DNA of 64,000 bases. Source: Rheum nobile (taxonomy: Eukaryota > Streptophyta > Magnoliopsida > Caryophyllales > Polygonaceae). Under the pieces are notes generated by a model, which worked only from the letters and a program-made list of their open reading frames with translations, ran no database searches and had not been told where the DNA came from. Below, one piece after another: positions 11,064 through 23,274 of the stretch (position 1 is its first letter; the number at the start of each line of letters is the position of its first letter). The DNA lies in contig WOAB01000689.1 of NCBI GenBank assembly GCA_027886185.1, positions 1-64,000 on the forward strand. The letters run 5' to 3'. Position numbers and translations under genes: made by a program.

Positions 11064-14000
11064 AATGTATAATATCCCCGACTTATATCGATAGTGTCAC
11101 ACGTCAGTGATCTCATATTTTAAGTCTGAAGTCACCCTAGGCTTTAATCTGAACAATTATACTTAAAGACAATCATAATAAAGAGTAAATAGCGGAAGAC
11201 GTTTGAAATAAATATCAAATCTTTATTAATAATCCCCTCGTAAATTAAGGAGATCAGTTTTACAAATGATACTAAAGTAACAACGGAAGACTCTAAATAA
11301 ATTCCAATTACATGACTAGCTTACCTAACACTTATACTTATTACATTAATTAGAAGAGTAAATCTTATATTTAAAACAAACTCGAAAGTTCTTTAAAAAC
11401 TAAACTTCAACCGCAAGCCTTCTTCTCCGTCTCGTTACTCCAAAACAACCTAAGGCAAGTCGACTGATGTGCCGCATAGGACGGATGATACCAGCCAACT
11501 ATACAAGGAAAAATAGTGGTTGGTTAGTCTAATGAAAGACTACGTAAGGGTACAAACAGAATGATTCTTGTGGTTGTATCCAGTTACTATCATTGTCTCT
11601 CGAGTAAAATCCAATAGACGATATATAACTAAAATACTTTCACTGAAATGAAGGATGGACAAAAGGGATATGCATCAAGAGAATACCCGAAATGAATGTG
11701 GGTATTATGGGAAGAATATATGATTTGTTTGGGAATGCTTTAAATTACACACAACAAATATAAAACTCCATTGAATAATTGGGTCCGACCAACCTCACCG
11801 CATAATGCGAATCCAGATTGGAAAGACGATCCGCTTAAGCTGGAGCACGAGCGATTTCCAAGTTGTACTACTCGTTCAAAGTTTATTAATTATGTGCTCG
11901 CAACACTTATCTTATTTAATTTTAACACATCACAATTATTCTTAAGGTTTTTAACACAATCTCGAATAATACGAGAACAACACAGGGCGACATTACGTTC
12001 AACCCAATTGCACTAGCAAAGTGCTTAAACACCTCTTATCCTTAACGGGTGGATAAGAAGCAATGATCATGACCGACTAATACCGAGTTATAAAGAGATC
12101 ATTATGCCTCGCAACTCGCAAGACCATAACATCCCTGACACACACGACTATTAAAGTCCATATTTAATGACTATCAAGTCCACACATAACAAACAAAGTC
12201 CACACACAATACCGTCAATACGATGATAACAACAATAATCAGATACACCTATATATAACTATATATATAACAATAATAACTAATAACCTAGATACAAAAT
12301 TATTTAAAGCACACAAGTGTTTTCAAACATTAATTAGGGTTTAGAAATTATCCAATTAATTAATAATTAATTTTGATATTAATTATCGATCAAAAGAATA
12401 ATTGAAATAACAAGAGCGAACCACCACTTGCCTTAGATCACGAAGAATGTTGAACGACGTATCGAAGATGGTTGCTTTCGAAAAGCAAATTGGATCACTG
12501 CTTTATTTCCGTTCCAAACGCAATTCCGATATGTACCAAAATCACACAACAATAAATTATAATTAGATAATTAATTTAATATTGAACTCGATTTTAAATT
12601 GAATTAATTTATCTCCAAATAATTCTATTTTTCAAGGCTTATTGGTAAAACGATTAGTTATACGATTAAAAATCCATTAGTCGCATATTCTAAATAATCA
12701 TATCATAAATAAATTAATCTTATATTTGATTTATAATTCTAAAAATTCCAATTCAAAATATTATCTAAATGAAGAGTTATAAATTAATCATTCATAATCT
12801 AAGATAATACCCAAAATAATTATTTATTTAATTTTAATATTTATAAAATAAAATTAATCCCATCTAATTATTCAGTAATCTAGATTAATTTAATTAACCT
12901 AGATTAAGCCAAATAACAATATAGGAAAATAAAAAAATAAAAATCGGCCTAACCGATTTTGCCCCAAACAGAGCGTGGTGGTAGGCGGTGGTTTCCGGCG
13001 AAATTGGAGGCCCAACAGCGAAGGGACGGCGGCGGAGAGTGAGGGCTTTTGAAAAAGGCTTCCAAGCGCACCCGGTGGTGGCGGCAGTTGGGGCGGAGGA
13101 GCTCGGAGGCGGCCGGAATCTGGGCGGCAATTGGAGGCTTTGACAATCTAGGGTTCGTGACTTTGGATGAGAAATTGGATGCCTAAACCTAAACGATTGC
13201 AGCCCTATTTATAGGGGTTGGAAAGGTCTCGGAAATATCTTCAAAACCATATTAAATTTCAAAGGAAACAATATCGAATTGGCCCCGATTTTGCCAAGTT
13301 TCCAAAACGCGTTTTAATCCCTCCTAAAAGGCCCATGGGTTGATTGGGTGAAAGGAGGCGAAAACGGGACCGAATTTGAGCCAAATTCGCCATTGATGCA
13401 CTTGGGAAGCTCACGGCCGAGCTTGAGGAAGAAGGAGATGGACTTTTGGGGAAATTGCAATCGGACCCCTCATATTTTTGAGTTGTGGCAAAAAGACCCT
13501 CAAACCATTTTTCATAAATTATAAAAATTACCCAAACTTACCTAAACTTATACATTTTTAATATTCTAAGTTTATAATATTATCTTAACCCAAAATTAAT
13601 AAGTAGAAAAATTATATGAGGTTAAAATTAAGCTTAAGTTATTTTTCTTATGAATTTGACCATGCTTAAATCCTTAACAAAATTTTGTAAAACTTGATTT
13701 AAATATTCTAAGTCAAAATTGATAAGTTTTATATAAATTATAATTGACATAAGGTTAATCATAATTTAGATCATTCAAAGCTTTAAAGAGATAACATACT
13801 TAGGGTATTTATTATTTTATCATTTCATGGATACACATAATAATTCTTATACCCTTTGTTATTATATTTAAAATTCTAAACTGTATTTATTGTTATACTT
13901 ATTTATTTATTTCTATACCAAAGTAGTATATCCCATTTGATAATTTGTATAAAATTATTTTAACCTAGTTTTTGATCTTATGTAAGCGAAAATTTAAAGT

Positions 14001-14094
14001 ATTCCTCTAAAAGAAATAAAATAAATTTCATAACTTTTATTTTTATAAAATTAAAATTATTATTTTACCCTTCTAATTTATGTATGATATTACA
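11064..14094 (-). mobile_element. probable long terminal repeat (solo LTR), Ty3/gypsy-like
   Basis: The stretch is bounded by an imperfect inverted pair, TGTATAATATC at 11064 and GATATTACA ending at about 14094. A TATA-like CTATAAATAGGG reads on the minus strand at about 13200-13215. The order U3 (A/T-rich, 13500-14094), promoter, then a long transcribed part would fit a minus-strand LTR of about 3 kb. I found neither a clear 5-base target duplication nor a primer site next to it. The ends and superfamily are therefore inference. Pro/Arg-rich frames at 12894-13146 come from a G/C-rich patch and carry no recognisable domain. Confidence 0.35.
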
Positions 14095-14326
14095 AAATGA
14101 GATAGAATGGTTCCATGCACTGAATTGTACAAAGGTAATTTCAGAAGGTGAAGCATTATTGTTGGTATGTTTATGACGAAATAGAATATTTCATTTTTGT
14201 TGAATTTTATTTAGGACTCCTGTTCTGCTGTTGTTCTGCCTAGACCTTAATCGGTTCTCTGATTTTCTTTAATAATAGTTTGTTCTGCCTATACCGTAAT
14301 CGGTTCTCTATTTTTCTTTAATAATA

Positions 14327-14585
14327 CTCTCTCCGTCCCAGTTTATAAGCCTCATTTGCGTTTTTTACACTGTTCACAGTTGAAGGGAATCTTCAAGATT
14401 TCTTCCAATATATAAGAAAAAACATAGTTATGTGGGGTCTTGTTTGATTCGTCTCAACGAGTACTTTGATAATATCAAAATAATATAATTTTTAGGATTA
14501 TGTAATTAGAGATATTAACGATATAAAACTCGCATCGATATTTAAACCTGGTCAAAATAGGGCTTATAATATGAGACAAATGGAG
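14327..14585. mobile_element. Stowaway-like MITE, copy 2
   Basis: A 259-bp element flanked by TA (14325-14326 and 14586-14587). It starts CTCTCTCCGTCCCAGTTT and ends in ATGAGACAAATGGAG. It belongs to the same family as 7597-7840, with most of the interior shared. Two direct copies of TTCTGCCTA.ACCGTAATCGG lie just upstream (about 14236-14310). Confidence 0.85.
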
Positions 14586-15251
14586 TAGTTTGTTAAGTTT
14601 CTTGACTTATAATCGATTATCTATTTTTCTTTAATAATAGCTTATGTTTCCTATAAAAAAAAATTATACCGTTATCAATAAAACTAAATTATTTAACTAA
14701 ACTAGCGGTATCTCGATTATTGCGGAATAAATCTGCTATATAATTCAAAACACTTGGTTAGCCGAAAGTTTGATATTACGTCTAATCAACATTCGATCCT
14801 CATAGATTTTTTTGTGGGATCAATTTTATTTTTTAACACATGTCCCTAAAATAATTGGACGGTCCTGTAATATATAGATATACCGATGTTAGATGTACAT
14901 ACATTCTAGATTGAAAATAAAAATGCAAATTGAGATATGAAATTAGTGTGTCGTCGGTGTAGAAAGGAGTCATGATATGGATAAGATTTTATGATACAAT
15001 TGTTAATCTAATAGAGAAAACAATGGGTGAAAGTAACAGGTCTATGTCCATCGTTTTCAATTTTTTGATGACGCATCACAAAATGTTGGGAGGTCAAATT
15101 TTACGAAAACCCCAACCCTACGCTGTCGTTTTCCCCGGCTCCCACTTCGTCTCTCACGCCAACGACGTCGTTTTCTTCTTTTTGAGTACTACAATTACAA
15201 CCAAATTGCACAGAGAAATTGTGCAATACAACTTAGTCATGAGGTGAAAAC

Positions 15252-15650
15252 TAGACCTGAGCATATACGGGTCCGGGCCGGGCCTAAGTTAAAATGTGGG
15301 CCCGTTTTTACGGGCTCGGGCCGGACCGAGCCCGTTTGTCGGGCTCAATGTGTTACCCGTATCCGTCCGGAAGAGCGGACCGGGCCGGCCCGTATGGCAT
15401 ATAATATGTTTTAAAATTATTTTTTTTAAAAAAAATTGGTATTTAACGGGCCGGGCTGGCCCGTTAAATATATTTTTTAAGTTATATTTATTTTTAAAAT
15501 ATATTTTTAAAATATATTTTTATATAATTAAATTTTTATACGGGCCGGACCGGACCCTGTTACCGGGCCCGGCCCGTTCGGGCTTAAGTCCTTGTCCAAG
15601 CCCGGTTCATTGGCGGGTCGGGTGGGCCGATCCGCATTTGCTCAGGTCTA
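15252..15650. mobile_element. non-autonomous hAT element, TAGACCTGAGCA ends
   Basis: A 399-bp element with terminal inverted repeats TAGACCTGAGCA and TGCTCAGGTCTA. The 8-base target duplication GTGAAAAC is perfect (15244-15251 and 15651-15658). Subterminal parts are G/C-rich runs of CGGGCC and its complement, and the centre is A/T-rich. The 130-codon frame across it is an artefact of the GGGCCG repeats. Confidence 0.88.
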
Positions 15651-15889
15651 GTGAAAACTACACCTTTACATATATTTCTCTACGATAATATTAATTCGTT
15701 TGGATTTTTTTCTAGAATTTTTTAAAATATATTATCTCAATTTAATGTATTATGTTAGGGAATTTAAACTTACCCTAAATATATAAGATATTGGATATCT
15801 TCATCAATATGAGTATTATGATATGGTATGTGTATATATGTATCGAACATTAATATGAATATGAGTGATATTTTTAATAGGATGCAGAT

Positions 15890-16385
15890 CCGGTGAGAAA
15901 GAGCGTTTATGTGAGAACGTGAGAATACACACATACATATAAAAATTCGTACACATCACAAGATATGTATGGAATTTTGTCTGTATGTGCATGAGTTTTC
16001 ACTTATACATAATCACATATATAGTAAAAAATATATACACAAACAGACAAAAATCCATACACACCTCGAATGTATGTGCACGAGTTTTAACTTACACATA
16101 CTCACACACATAGTAAAAAATATATGCACATACAAGCAAAAATTCATGCACATATTGTTATGGCATGAATTTTTGCCTGTATGTGCATGATTTTTCACTT
16201 ACACATAGTCATCATATACTCACAAATTTATGCACATACACGCAAAAATTCATGCACATCTTGAGGTGTGTATGAATTTTTACTTATATGTGCATAAATT
16301 TTCACCTGCCAAAGTCATGCACATACAACCATAAATCCATACACATTCGACATTCTCACATAAGCGTCAATTCTCACATGAACTT
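15890..16385. repeat. hairpin-rich repeat element (foldback)
   Basis: The outer parts are inverted (GCGTTTATGTGAGAACGTGAGAAT near 15903; ATTCTCACATAAGCG near 16350). Inside lie at least four alternating copies of a GTGTATG-AATTTTTGCCTGTATGTGCATGA module and its complement, separated by TAGTAAAAAATATATGCACA blocks. Both strands therefore carry open frames with the same repeated motifs. This is likely a small foldback transposon; its superfamily is not known to me. Confidence 0.6.
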
Positions 16386-17439
16386 TTTTCTTTTTAATAT
16401 ACCAATTTTATAAGAGAAATTATATAAAACTTTAATATTATTCTGATATTAACTAATATCGATACTCAGTATACCAACTAACATATATCATTTTGATATC
16501 GATATTATATATCAAACACCATATATAAATACAACTGATATTCTTACTCATACATTGTTTTTTAAAATCAATATCAAACAGAGCCCAAGCCCCAAGGTAT
16601 TTAGAAATTGCTAATGGTCACTTTCTAACGCATTATAATTATAATATAATAATATTCTCTAAAGATTGAGATTCTTGAGATATTGTTTTTGAAATCATAT
16701 TAAACTATGATGTATTGCTATGTTATATTTTAAGTTGGAGCTAAACCTTTAACAATTAAGTAGGTAGTACGTACTTGTAATTAAATAATATGGCGTCGCT
16801 AGTCTAGGATTAGTGAGGATCGAATTCGACCTAGAAATTTGGATACCTGCAGTACAATAAACTACTAGTACTGCATATAGTAGAAAAAAAAAAGGATTAA
16901 TTAATTGATGGAAATAAATTAAAGGGCACAACATTGTGTTTTGCGCGAGCAAAGTGAAACATGCCACCACTAAAGATATATCTGCCTCAAATTTCAAAAT
17001 CCAAATACATACTCCACAAACACATAACAGTACAAAAATAAGTGTAATCAAACTTTGATTTGAATAATTAATCCTAATTAACGTGAATCACCTGAAGTGG
17101 GAGGTTTGGTCACTCCAATTGAATTGTATAATAATGATCCAATCATATCCTATTACTAGCTAACTAGCCTAGGGTTAAATTAAATATATAGTAAGATGGG
17201 AAGTACGTTTTAAGCTAGAACCTAACATACATGTAATAAATGTTTAATAGTATGTTCTCAAACAATACAAAATGATATGCCCATCTTTTTTTAGTGACAT
17301 TAATATTCGCATTATATGTTGTTGATGTATGTGAATGAGGTGGTTGCCAATGCAATATGGTACACGCATGAACAAACTAATTAATGGTGTTTTAGGAATT
17401 AGGGCTGGAATTTTCAACTCAAAAGAATCCAAGTGTCAA
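16386..17439. other. no gene seen
   Basis: A/T-rich DNA. The minus-strand frame at 16749-17051 (about 100 codons) is hydrophobic but has no signature, and I do not call it. Confidence 0.45.
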
Positions 17440-17766
17440 TTTTTAGCCGTACGATTGAAAGCTCTTATTCATTCGAGAAACAATCCAGCTAGGGATCTCC
17501 GAGATTGAGATCGAAGGCGATGACCTTTACCTAATAAATGTCTTAAAAGGGAAATGGGACTGCCTGTGAAAAGTCGAGCCCATTTTATCAGATATTTTAC
17601 TCGACCTGAGACAATTTTCGTCCTGTCGCATCTCCCACATCTTCCGAGAAATTAATAATGTGGCTGACTTCATTGCAAACCTCTATCACATATCAAATAG
17701 TACAGTCATTCCAGATTTTTATGATCTCATCCGCAATAATACTCTAGGACAGACTATTTCGAGATA
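17440..17766 (+). pseudogene. LINE RNase H-domain relic
   Basis: The plus strand encodes an RVT_3-type RNase H tail: SHIFREINNVADFIANL at about 17625-17685, then a stop at 17764-17766. The Asn-x-x-Ala-Asp motif is typical of the RNase H domain at the end of plant non-LTR retrotransposon polyproteins. Upstream (17440-17625) weaker similarity (KALIHSRNNPARDLEIEIEG) fits the middle of the same domain with frame breaks. No reverse transcriptase part remains. Confidence 0.6.
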
Positions 17767-18164
17767 AAAGAGTCTAATTCATTTCCTTATCAAAAATAAA
17801 AAATAATTTTCTTTTAAAGAGGTCAGGGTTTACATAAACTCAATGTAGAGAACGCATATTTTTTTTAGTGCAATTCGTCTTAATATTTGAGTTAATTCGT
17901 ACATAAGTGAAATGATACATTAAGAAAAGTTTGTACATAAGTGATCAGATGAAATGATACTATTTTCAAGTTGTTTGATAGGTTAACTTATAAAGGTATT
18001 ATTAGTGATAAATAGATTTTTTGGAAAAAAGAGGTTTTAGAGCTTTAATTTTTATGCTAAAAAAAGAAGTTTCTAGCTTTTAATTTTTGTAAAAAATATC
18101 ATTATAAATTATTGTGACCAAACACCATTTTTTTCTAAAAATCTCTTTATAGTTTATAATACAA
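17767..18164. other. no gene seen; flank of the MULE
   Basis: A/T-rich sequence up to the target duplication of the large MULE. Confidence 0.5.
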
Positions 18165-18173
18165 TTATAAATA

Positions 18174-18560
18174 CGGCGAAAAATCGCGCACGCCTTTTTT
18201 TTTTGCATCGCACTCTCCTATGGGCGACACTCATTGCCGCCCAGAAAACCTAAGTTCCTTGGGCAGCACGAATTGCCGCCCATGATGGGTTCAGTTTTGG
18301 GTTTATTTTTAAAAATAAATTAAAATGTGTTTTAAAAAACCGATTCATTGAAATCGGGGTTGTGGGCTGCAACAAGTGCCGCCCAAGAAACTGGTTCAGT
18401 GAACCGGGTTTTTTGGGGGGACAGGGTTCATGGGCGGCAAGACGTGCCGCCCGGTTTACTTTAAAAAGAGAGTCCTGGACGGCACTAGGTGCAACCTAGG
18501 GAGTATACGTTTCACTCCCAACGGTAAATGTGGGCTGCACATAGGGCCGCCCAGGACAGG
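18174..18560 (+). repeat. left MULE terminal repeat with short palindromes
   Basis: Contains six copies of a roughly 22-bp imperfect palindrome of the form GGGC(G/A)(G/A)CA-N5-TGCCGCCCA (about 18222, 18259, 18365, 18433, 18480 and 18533). The equivalent set lies in inverted orientation in 27000-27400. TATATATT at 18572-18580, just inside the repeat, may be the TATA box of the transposase gene. Confidence 0.85.
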
Positions 18561-18633
18561 TGTAGCCGACAATATATATTGGGGATGGTGGTATTGTATT
18601 GTATCAAAATCTTGAAACTCCTTTTCATAAAAA

Positions 18634-21600
18634 ATGTCATCGTCAAGCGATTCTGGATGGAGGGGGTTGTCGGAGTCGTCTTCGAGCGTGCACACATCTG
18701 TAGATGATGAGGGTGATTTGCAGGCGTCAATTTCTCCCGAGTACTTCAAGGTATGTAATATTGTAATTTTTATTGTATAAAATAATTAGATCTTAAATGT
18801 ACTTAGTCTTTGAACTGTTTTGAAATATGTTTAATTTTTTGATATTAGTTTGTAGAAATTTAATTATTAATTAGTCTCTAATGTAATAATTTTTGTATAT
18901 AAATAGGGTGATTCTAGTGATGATGAATTTGTAGCAATCGACTTCTCATCCCATTTTACTACTACTGAGATATTTCCTAGTAAGGAAGGATTGAGAGATT
19001 GGGTGCAAATGATAGGTTTTAGTCTTTTTATGGTGATCACTACTAAATCATCAAAGCCTAAAAAGATTATATTTCATTGTGAGAGATCCGGGTTACCTAG
19101 GTCCGGCAAGAAGAAGGTGTTAGTCGATGGTAAAAAGGTCAGCCCGATACGAGTGAATAAAACTATGTCAAAAAAGAAGGGTTGTCCCTTTTTGCTGCAT
19201 GGTACTTTTAGGGAAGGAAATGCTATTAGAGATCCTGGGTGGACCATATCGGTTGTTAGTGGATCCCATAACCATATGCTTTCGAGCACCTTGATCGGCC
19301 ATGCATATGCTTCCCAACTTACGAAGGAGCAGCGTAGGAAAGTGATGATTGATATTGCGGCGGGTGCAAGACCCAAGGTTATTTCTACACAGATTAGGAA
19401 TGAATATACGGGTTCAACGATTTCGAGGAAGCAGGTGTACACTGTTAGGGCTAAGGAGAGGTTGAAATCCCTGGGCAATCTGAATGTGACACAATGGTCA
19501 TTGGGATATTTGAATGAGAAAGGCTATTTGTTGGACACTGCTACTAAGACGAGCGAAGATGGGAAGGAGGTTTTGGCGTGCTTGTTTATTTCTCATCCAG
19601 ACGCTCGACATTTGTTGTGCATGTTCCCTAATGTCGTCATCATGGATTCGACATACAAAACCAACAGGTAAACCTTACTCTTTTTTGTATTATGTGTAGA
19701 TAATGATATTTTCTGCGTGCTTAAAGTATTTTTTGTGTTGCATTTATAGGTACGGTATGCCTCTATTCCAGATTGTTGGGTTTACTTGCACCAACTACAC
19801 ATATTGCATTTCTCTTGTGTTCATGGAAAGGGAGACGACAAACCACTATGCATGGACACTGAGACGATTGAAGTGGTTGTACGGGGAGAAAAATCCCGTA
19901 TGCATCATGTCTGATCGAGAGCTAGGACTGATCAAGGCTGCCAAACTGGTGTTTCCGAAGGTTCGTCATCACTTGTGTCAGGTCCATGTAGACCGTAATG
20001 TGAAGGCATATGCTAAGACGATGAAGATTGACGAGAAGAAATTCTCAGGAAGTGTTCGTCGGGTGATGAAGTCTCACACAAAGAAGGAGTACAGAGAGCG
20101 GCTTGCTCACTTTAAGGAGATATGGAGTGAAGGCTTGGTGAGATATGTGGAGCAAACTTGGTTTAATGAGCATAAGAAGAAGCTGGTTGCGGCATGGTGT
20201 GATGATGTTCTCCATTTTGCCACAAGAACATTAAACAGGTAACTTTCATACAAACATTTGCAATCAAATTGGGTTATAAATTTTATTTAGTTAATTGTAT
20301 ACGAATATATTATTGTCAGGGTTGAGGGTCAGCATTCTATGCTTAAGGACATGATTGAGACATCCTTCGGAGGGTTCGACACAATTGTGCAGCACATCGA
20401 CAACATGTTTGTTGATCAGCATCGGAAGATCCGATTTGAGATGACCAAGAACTGCACTGCCTTTCCCATGGAGATAGTGAATGACCCTGAGTGGGTTAAG
20501 GTGTTCTTCAAGCGCATCCTTGAAAAGTGCTCTAAAAAATGCCTGAGAATGTTGTATGCCCAAGCTGTGTTAGCAAAGGAGGGAAAAATTGGGAACAAAT
20601 GTGATGATTTTTGGTGGAGGTCCACACTAGGACTGCCTTGCCCACACACAATTAAGGTCTACGTGGAGACGGGTTACCCGTTAGTGCCTGAAGAGGTTGA
20701 TATTTTCTGGAATCAGATCCGATGAGAAGGGGTGGATGCTAAGGATCTTGATGTCGATGATGGTGTTTCACTAACAGCGGACAATGTCACGGTGGATGAC
20801 TTCGTTGAAGAGTACTTATGTTGGACAGTTGAGGGATTTGATTTGAAGAAGATGGCGGAAAAGTTGCGTGAGTCAAAGGACCCTATATCGTGCGATATTC
20901 AAAACCCGCCACGTGGTGAGACCAAGAAGGGGAGGCCTAGGATGAATGCGAGAAAGACCGGTACCAAGAGGAAAATGGGTTGGGACGAGCATGTGGATGC
21001 AAAAATGAAGAAGATGAAGGAGAAGCAGAAGATGAAGATGGAGGGTGAGGAGCTGGGAGTGGATGAGGAGGATGAGCTTGCAGAGAAAGAGACGAACAAT
21101 GTGAAATCGTCCATGGGATCAAAGGGATCGAAAGGATGCCCTTCTAGCGGACGACCTCACAGTGGAGTTTCAACAGCAAAGGGGAGTGCTACTAAACCTG
21201 CAAAGCCGAAATCTGCTTCAAGCAAGTCCAAGTCGGCTTCAAACAAGCCGGTCAAGTATCTCGGCTTCAACTGGGGACACGAGAATATTGATCATTTCAT
21301 GCTCGCCTACATTTCTAGAGTTCAAAATGTCAAAGGTGATGGTCATTGTGGGTTCCGTTCTCTTGCCGTTTTGCTGTGTCGCCAAGAAGACGAGTACATT
21401 GATGTCCGGTTAGGGCTTTCGAAGCACGTCCAGGCACATGGAGCCAACTACGTAGCGATGCTTGCGGAGGAAGCGTTGACGTTGGAAGAATTTGTTAGGA
21501 AATTGAATTATATTCCTTCACCGTGCACGGCAAACTTCTGGTGTGTAGTGCCTATTACTGGGTTGGCGTTTGCCACGGAACACCAAGTGGTTGTTGTTGT

Positions 21601-21960
21601 CTTATCATGGTTCGGACCGCACACATGTCTTCCATTGTGGGCCCCCCGGGTGCCGAGCCTCCGACAAAGGTTTATGCGATAGCACATGTAGGCAGGAGAG
21701 ACCATTACGTACCGGTACGTGGAGTCATACTCTCTCGTATTTACTTATTCTTTCATAATTTTTTTTTATAACTGTATTGTTTACGTGTACAGATTTGGCT
21801 TGTTAATGACCATTGTCCCATTCCACCGCCTCCAAGACAGTGGCACATTTACAAGGATCCAAGTGTTGATGGATGGGATAGTCATGAGCGCTTTAAGGAT
21901 AGGTTCAAGAATTATGTAGAGGAGCGAGCATATCATGGGCGACCTGACATACTTACCTAG
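18634..21960 (+). pseudogene. MULE transposase fused to OTU cysteine protease (broken)
   Basis: Exons inferred from GT..AG borders and frame: 18634-18750, 18907-19667, 19750-20238, 20320-21714 and 21793-21960. The N-terminal part is a zinc-coordinating, FAR1/MULE-type DNA-binding region. The catalytic core has Asp in IMDSTYKTN (about residue 285), Asp in IMSDRELGL (about 347), the CQVH motif, and Glu in RVEGQHSMLK (about 458). A SWIM-like LPCPH motif is near residue 561. An in-frame TGA at 20723-20725 stops translation after 590 codons. The same frame then runs on through a basic linker to an OTU protease domain with the Asp/Cys motif GDGHCGFRSLA (Cys codon 21347-21349). A one-base slip in the C run near 21645 shifts the end, including the His region and last exon. 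Family knowledge: such proteins are sometimes misnamed polyketide synthases in plant annotations. No catalytic transposase residue is lost, so a 590-residue product may still be made. Confidence 0.85.
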
Positions 21961-22200
21961 GTTTTTTGGATTGTAATCGACTTTATATATGATATTGTAT
22001 TTCCTTTTGTGTGAAAGTTTGATTGATATTGATCGTATATTGTGTTTTGAATCATTTGTTTTTTCGAATTGAAAAAAATCGGGAAAATGCGATACGCGAC
22101 AACAATATTACTAATCATTAACAAAAACATGTTCACGAAAACATTAAAGCGTACACTAGTTGTGGGCGGGTGCGTATTAATAGGGTAAAATATGACCGTT

Positions 22201-22300
22201 GTGGGCGGCACACAGTGCAGCCCAGTGTACTGTGTGCCGCCCAGAAGGGTACTTGTGAGATTCTAGACCCTTTGGGCGGCACTGTGAGCCGCCTAGCCAG
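22201..22300 (+). repeat. internal copies of the MULE palindromes
   Basis: Three copies of the GGGCGGCA..TGC(C/A)GCCCA motif (about 22202, 22229 and 22275) lie between the transposase-OTU gene and the GRF gene, far from the terminal repeats. They sit directly upstream of the TATATAAGG box at 22312-22320. Confidence 0.8.
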
Positions 22301-22311
22301 CTTTTTTACTA

Positions 22312-22320
22312 TATATAAGG
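22312..22320 (+). promoter_or_regulatory. TATA box of the GRF gene
   Basis: TATATAAGG lies 58 bases before the ATG at 22378, downstream of the palindrome cluster. Confidence 0.5.
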
Positions 22321-22377
22321 AGAACTTCTGTTGATAGATTCATGACATTCGTAGGAAACCAAACACTACAACAAATA

Positions 22378-22709
22378 ATGGCATCTTCCTCTGAATCATC
22401 AACAAACCCCCCACATCGGCTAGCGAGTGTAATTTGAAAGTCGTTGTCCGTACTTGGGATTTGCAGTGGAACTACGGAAGGAGGTATTGGGGATGCCCAA
22501 AAATGCAGTGTTCATACAGGAAGTATATTGATCCTATGTACGAGGATAGAGCACACGCGGTTATTCGACAACAGTGGCGGGAAAAACAAGATCTTGTTAA
22601 GGAGAATCAAGATCTTGTTAAGCAAAATCAAGAACTTTTACAAGATCTGGATAAGATGCGTAGGTATAACCGCAATCTATATAATGATGTACATCGTATA
22701 CTGCATTGA
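22378..22709 (+). pseudogene. GRF-type zinc finger plus coiled-coil protein (frameshifted)
   Basis: The ATG at 22378 opens MASSSESSTNPPH, but that frame stops at TGA 22435-22437. The domain lies in the next frame from about 22407. It includes a Cys at 22428-22430, VVVRTWD, GRRYWGCP, a second Cys pair, then a coiled coil with repeated (K/Q)ENQDLV heptads to the stop at 22709. GRYWGCP..C followed by Lys/Ile/Asp is the hallmark of GRF zinc fingers, here with one expected Cys not visible. The break sits in a run of six C residues (22407-22412) and one more C would restore the frame. GRF-plus-coiled-coil proteins of about 110 residues are common in plant mobile elements. The function here is unknown, possibly nucleic-acid binding. 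Confidence 0.7.
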
Positions 22710-22869
22710 TGTCGTATCTTTTGTGTAATGTTATTTACGTACTATCAAACTTTGTAGGGAGCAAGCCATTTTATCAAAGCAGAGATATGATATGCCGTGA
22801 ACTTTTACCAGAGACTATCCTAATTTCTTCAAACGCAACTAGGCGATGTCATTTATATGCGAGTCAAGC

Positions 22870-23061
22870 GTCCTAGGACGAACCTCCTTGGGCCATGGCG
22901 TACATGCTGATCTGCTCTTTTTTCCTCGCTGCAGCACAGATAAAAACATGGGATCTTCAAATTTCGGTATTTGTAGGATTTCAAGTTTTTCTGTGATGCA
23001 GCTAGGAGAAGGAGCATATCAGCATGAACGCCGTGGTCCTAGGAGGTTCATCCCTGGGCTC
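22870..23061. ncRNA. long imperfect hairpin, miRNA-precursor-like (candidate)
   Basis: Left arm 22870-22946 and right arm 22985-23061 pair over about 77 positions with scattered mismatches and two small bulges. The loop is about 38 bases. The best-paired block is GGCGT(A/T)CATGCTGAT(C/A)TGCTC. It lies between the 3' ends of the GRF and PMD genes inside the MULE. The plus-strand frame across it (22846-23079) has no domain. Size and pairing fit a young plant miRNA or siRNA hairpin. No small-RNA data are available and I do not recognise a known miRNA. Confidence 0.4.
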
Positions 23062-23274
23062 TTGATTCGGTCAAGATGATAATGGCCACAGGGCAAGAGT
23101 TGTGTATGTCATTTGTTCCAGTGTGTATGTATTTTTTGTAGTGTGTAAGCCATCAGTGAATGTATATGTGTTTTTAGAATTTGTATGTGTTTTTAGTATG
23201 TGTATGTATTTTAAGAATATGCATGTGTTTTTTTGAAATAACGGACGAAAATCCAAAAAACCAATAAACAAAGA

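Noticed and set aside
12894..13146. Pro/Arg-rich proteins on the minus strand
   Set aside because: Two overlapping frames of equal quality in a G/C patch of a probable LTR, with no family signature.
11064..14094. Complete LTR retrotransposon
   Set aside because: No second LTR, primer site, gag or pol is present. At most a solo LTR.
15296..15688. 130-codon frame across the hAT at 15252
   Set aside because: It follows GGGCCG runs in the terminal arms and runs past the target duplication into flank.
18991..20725. Polyketide synthase or FAR1 host transcription factor
   Set aside because: The DDE residues, terminal repeats and 9-bp TSD show a MULE transposase. FAR1-type host genes do not sit inside such repeats.
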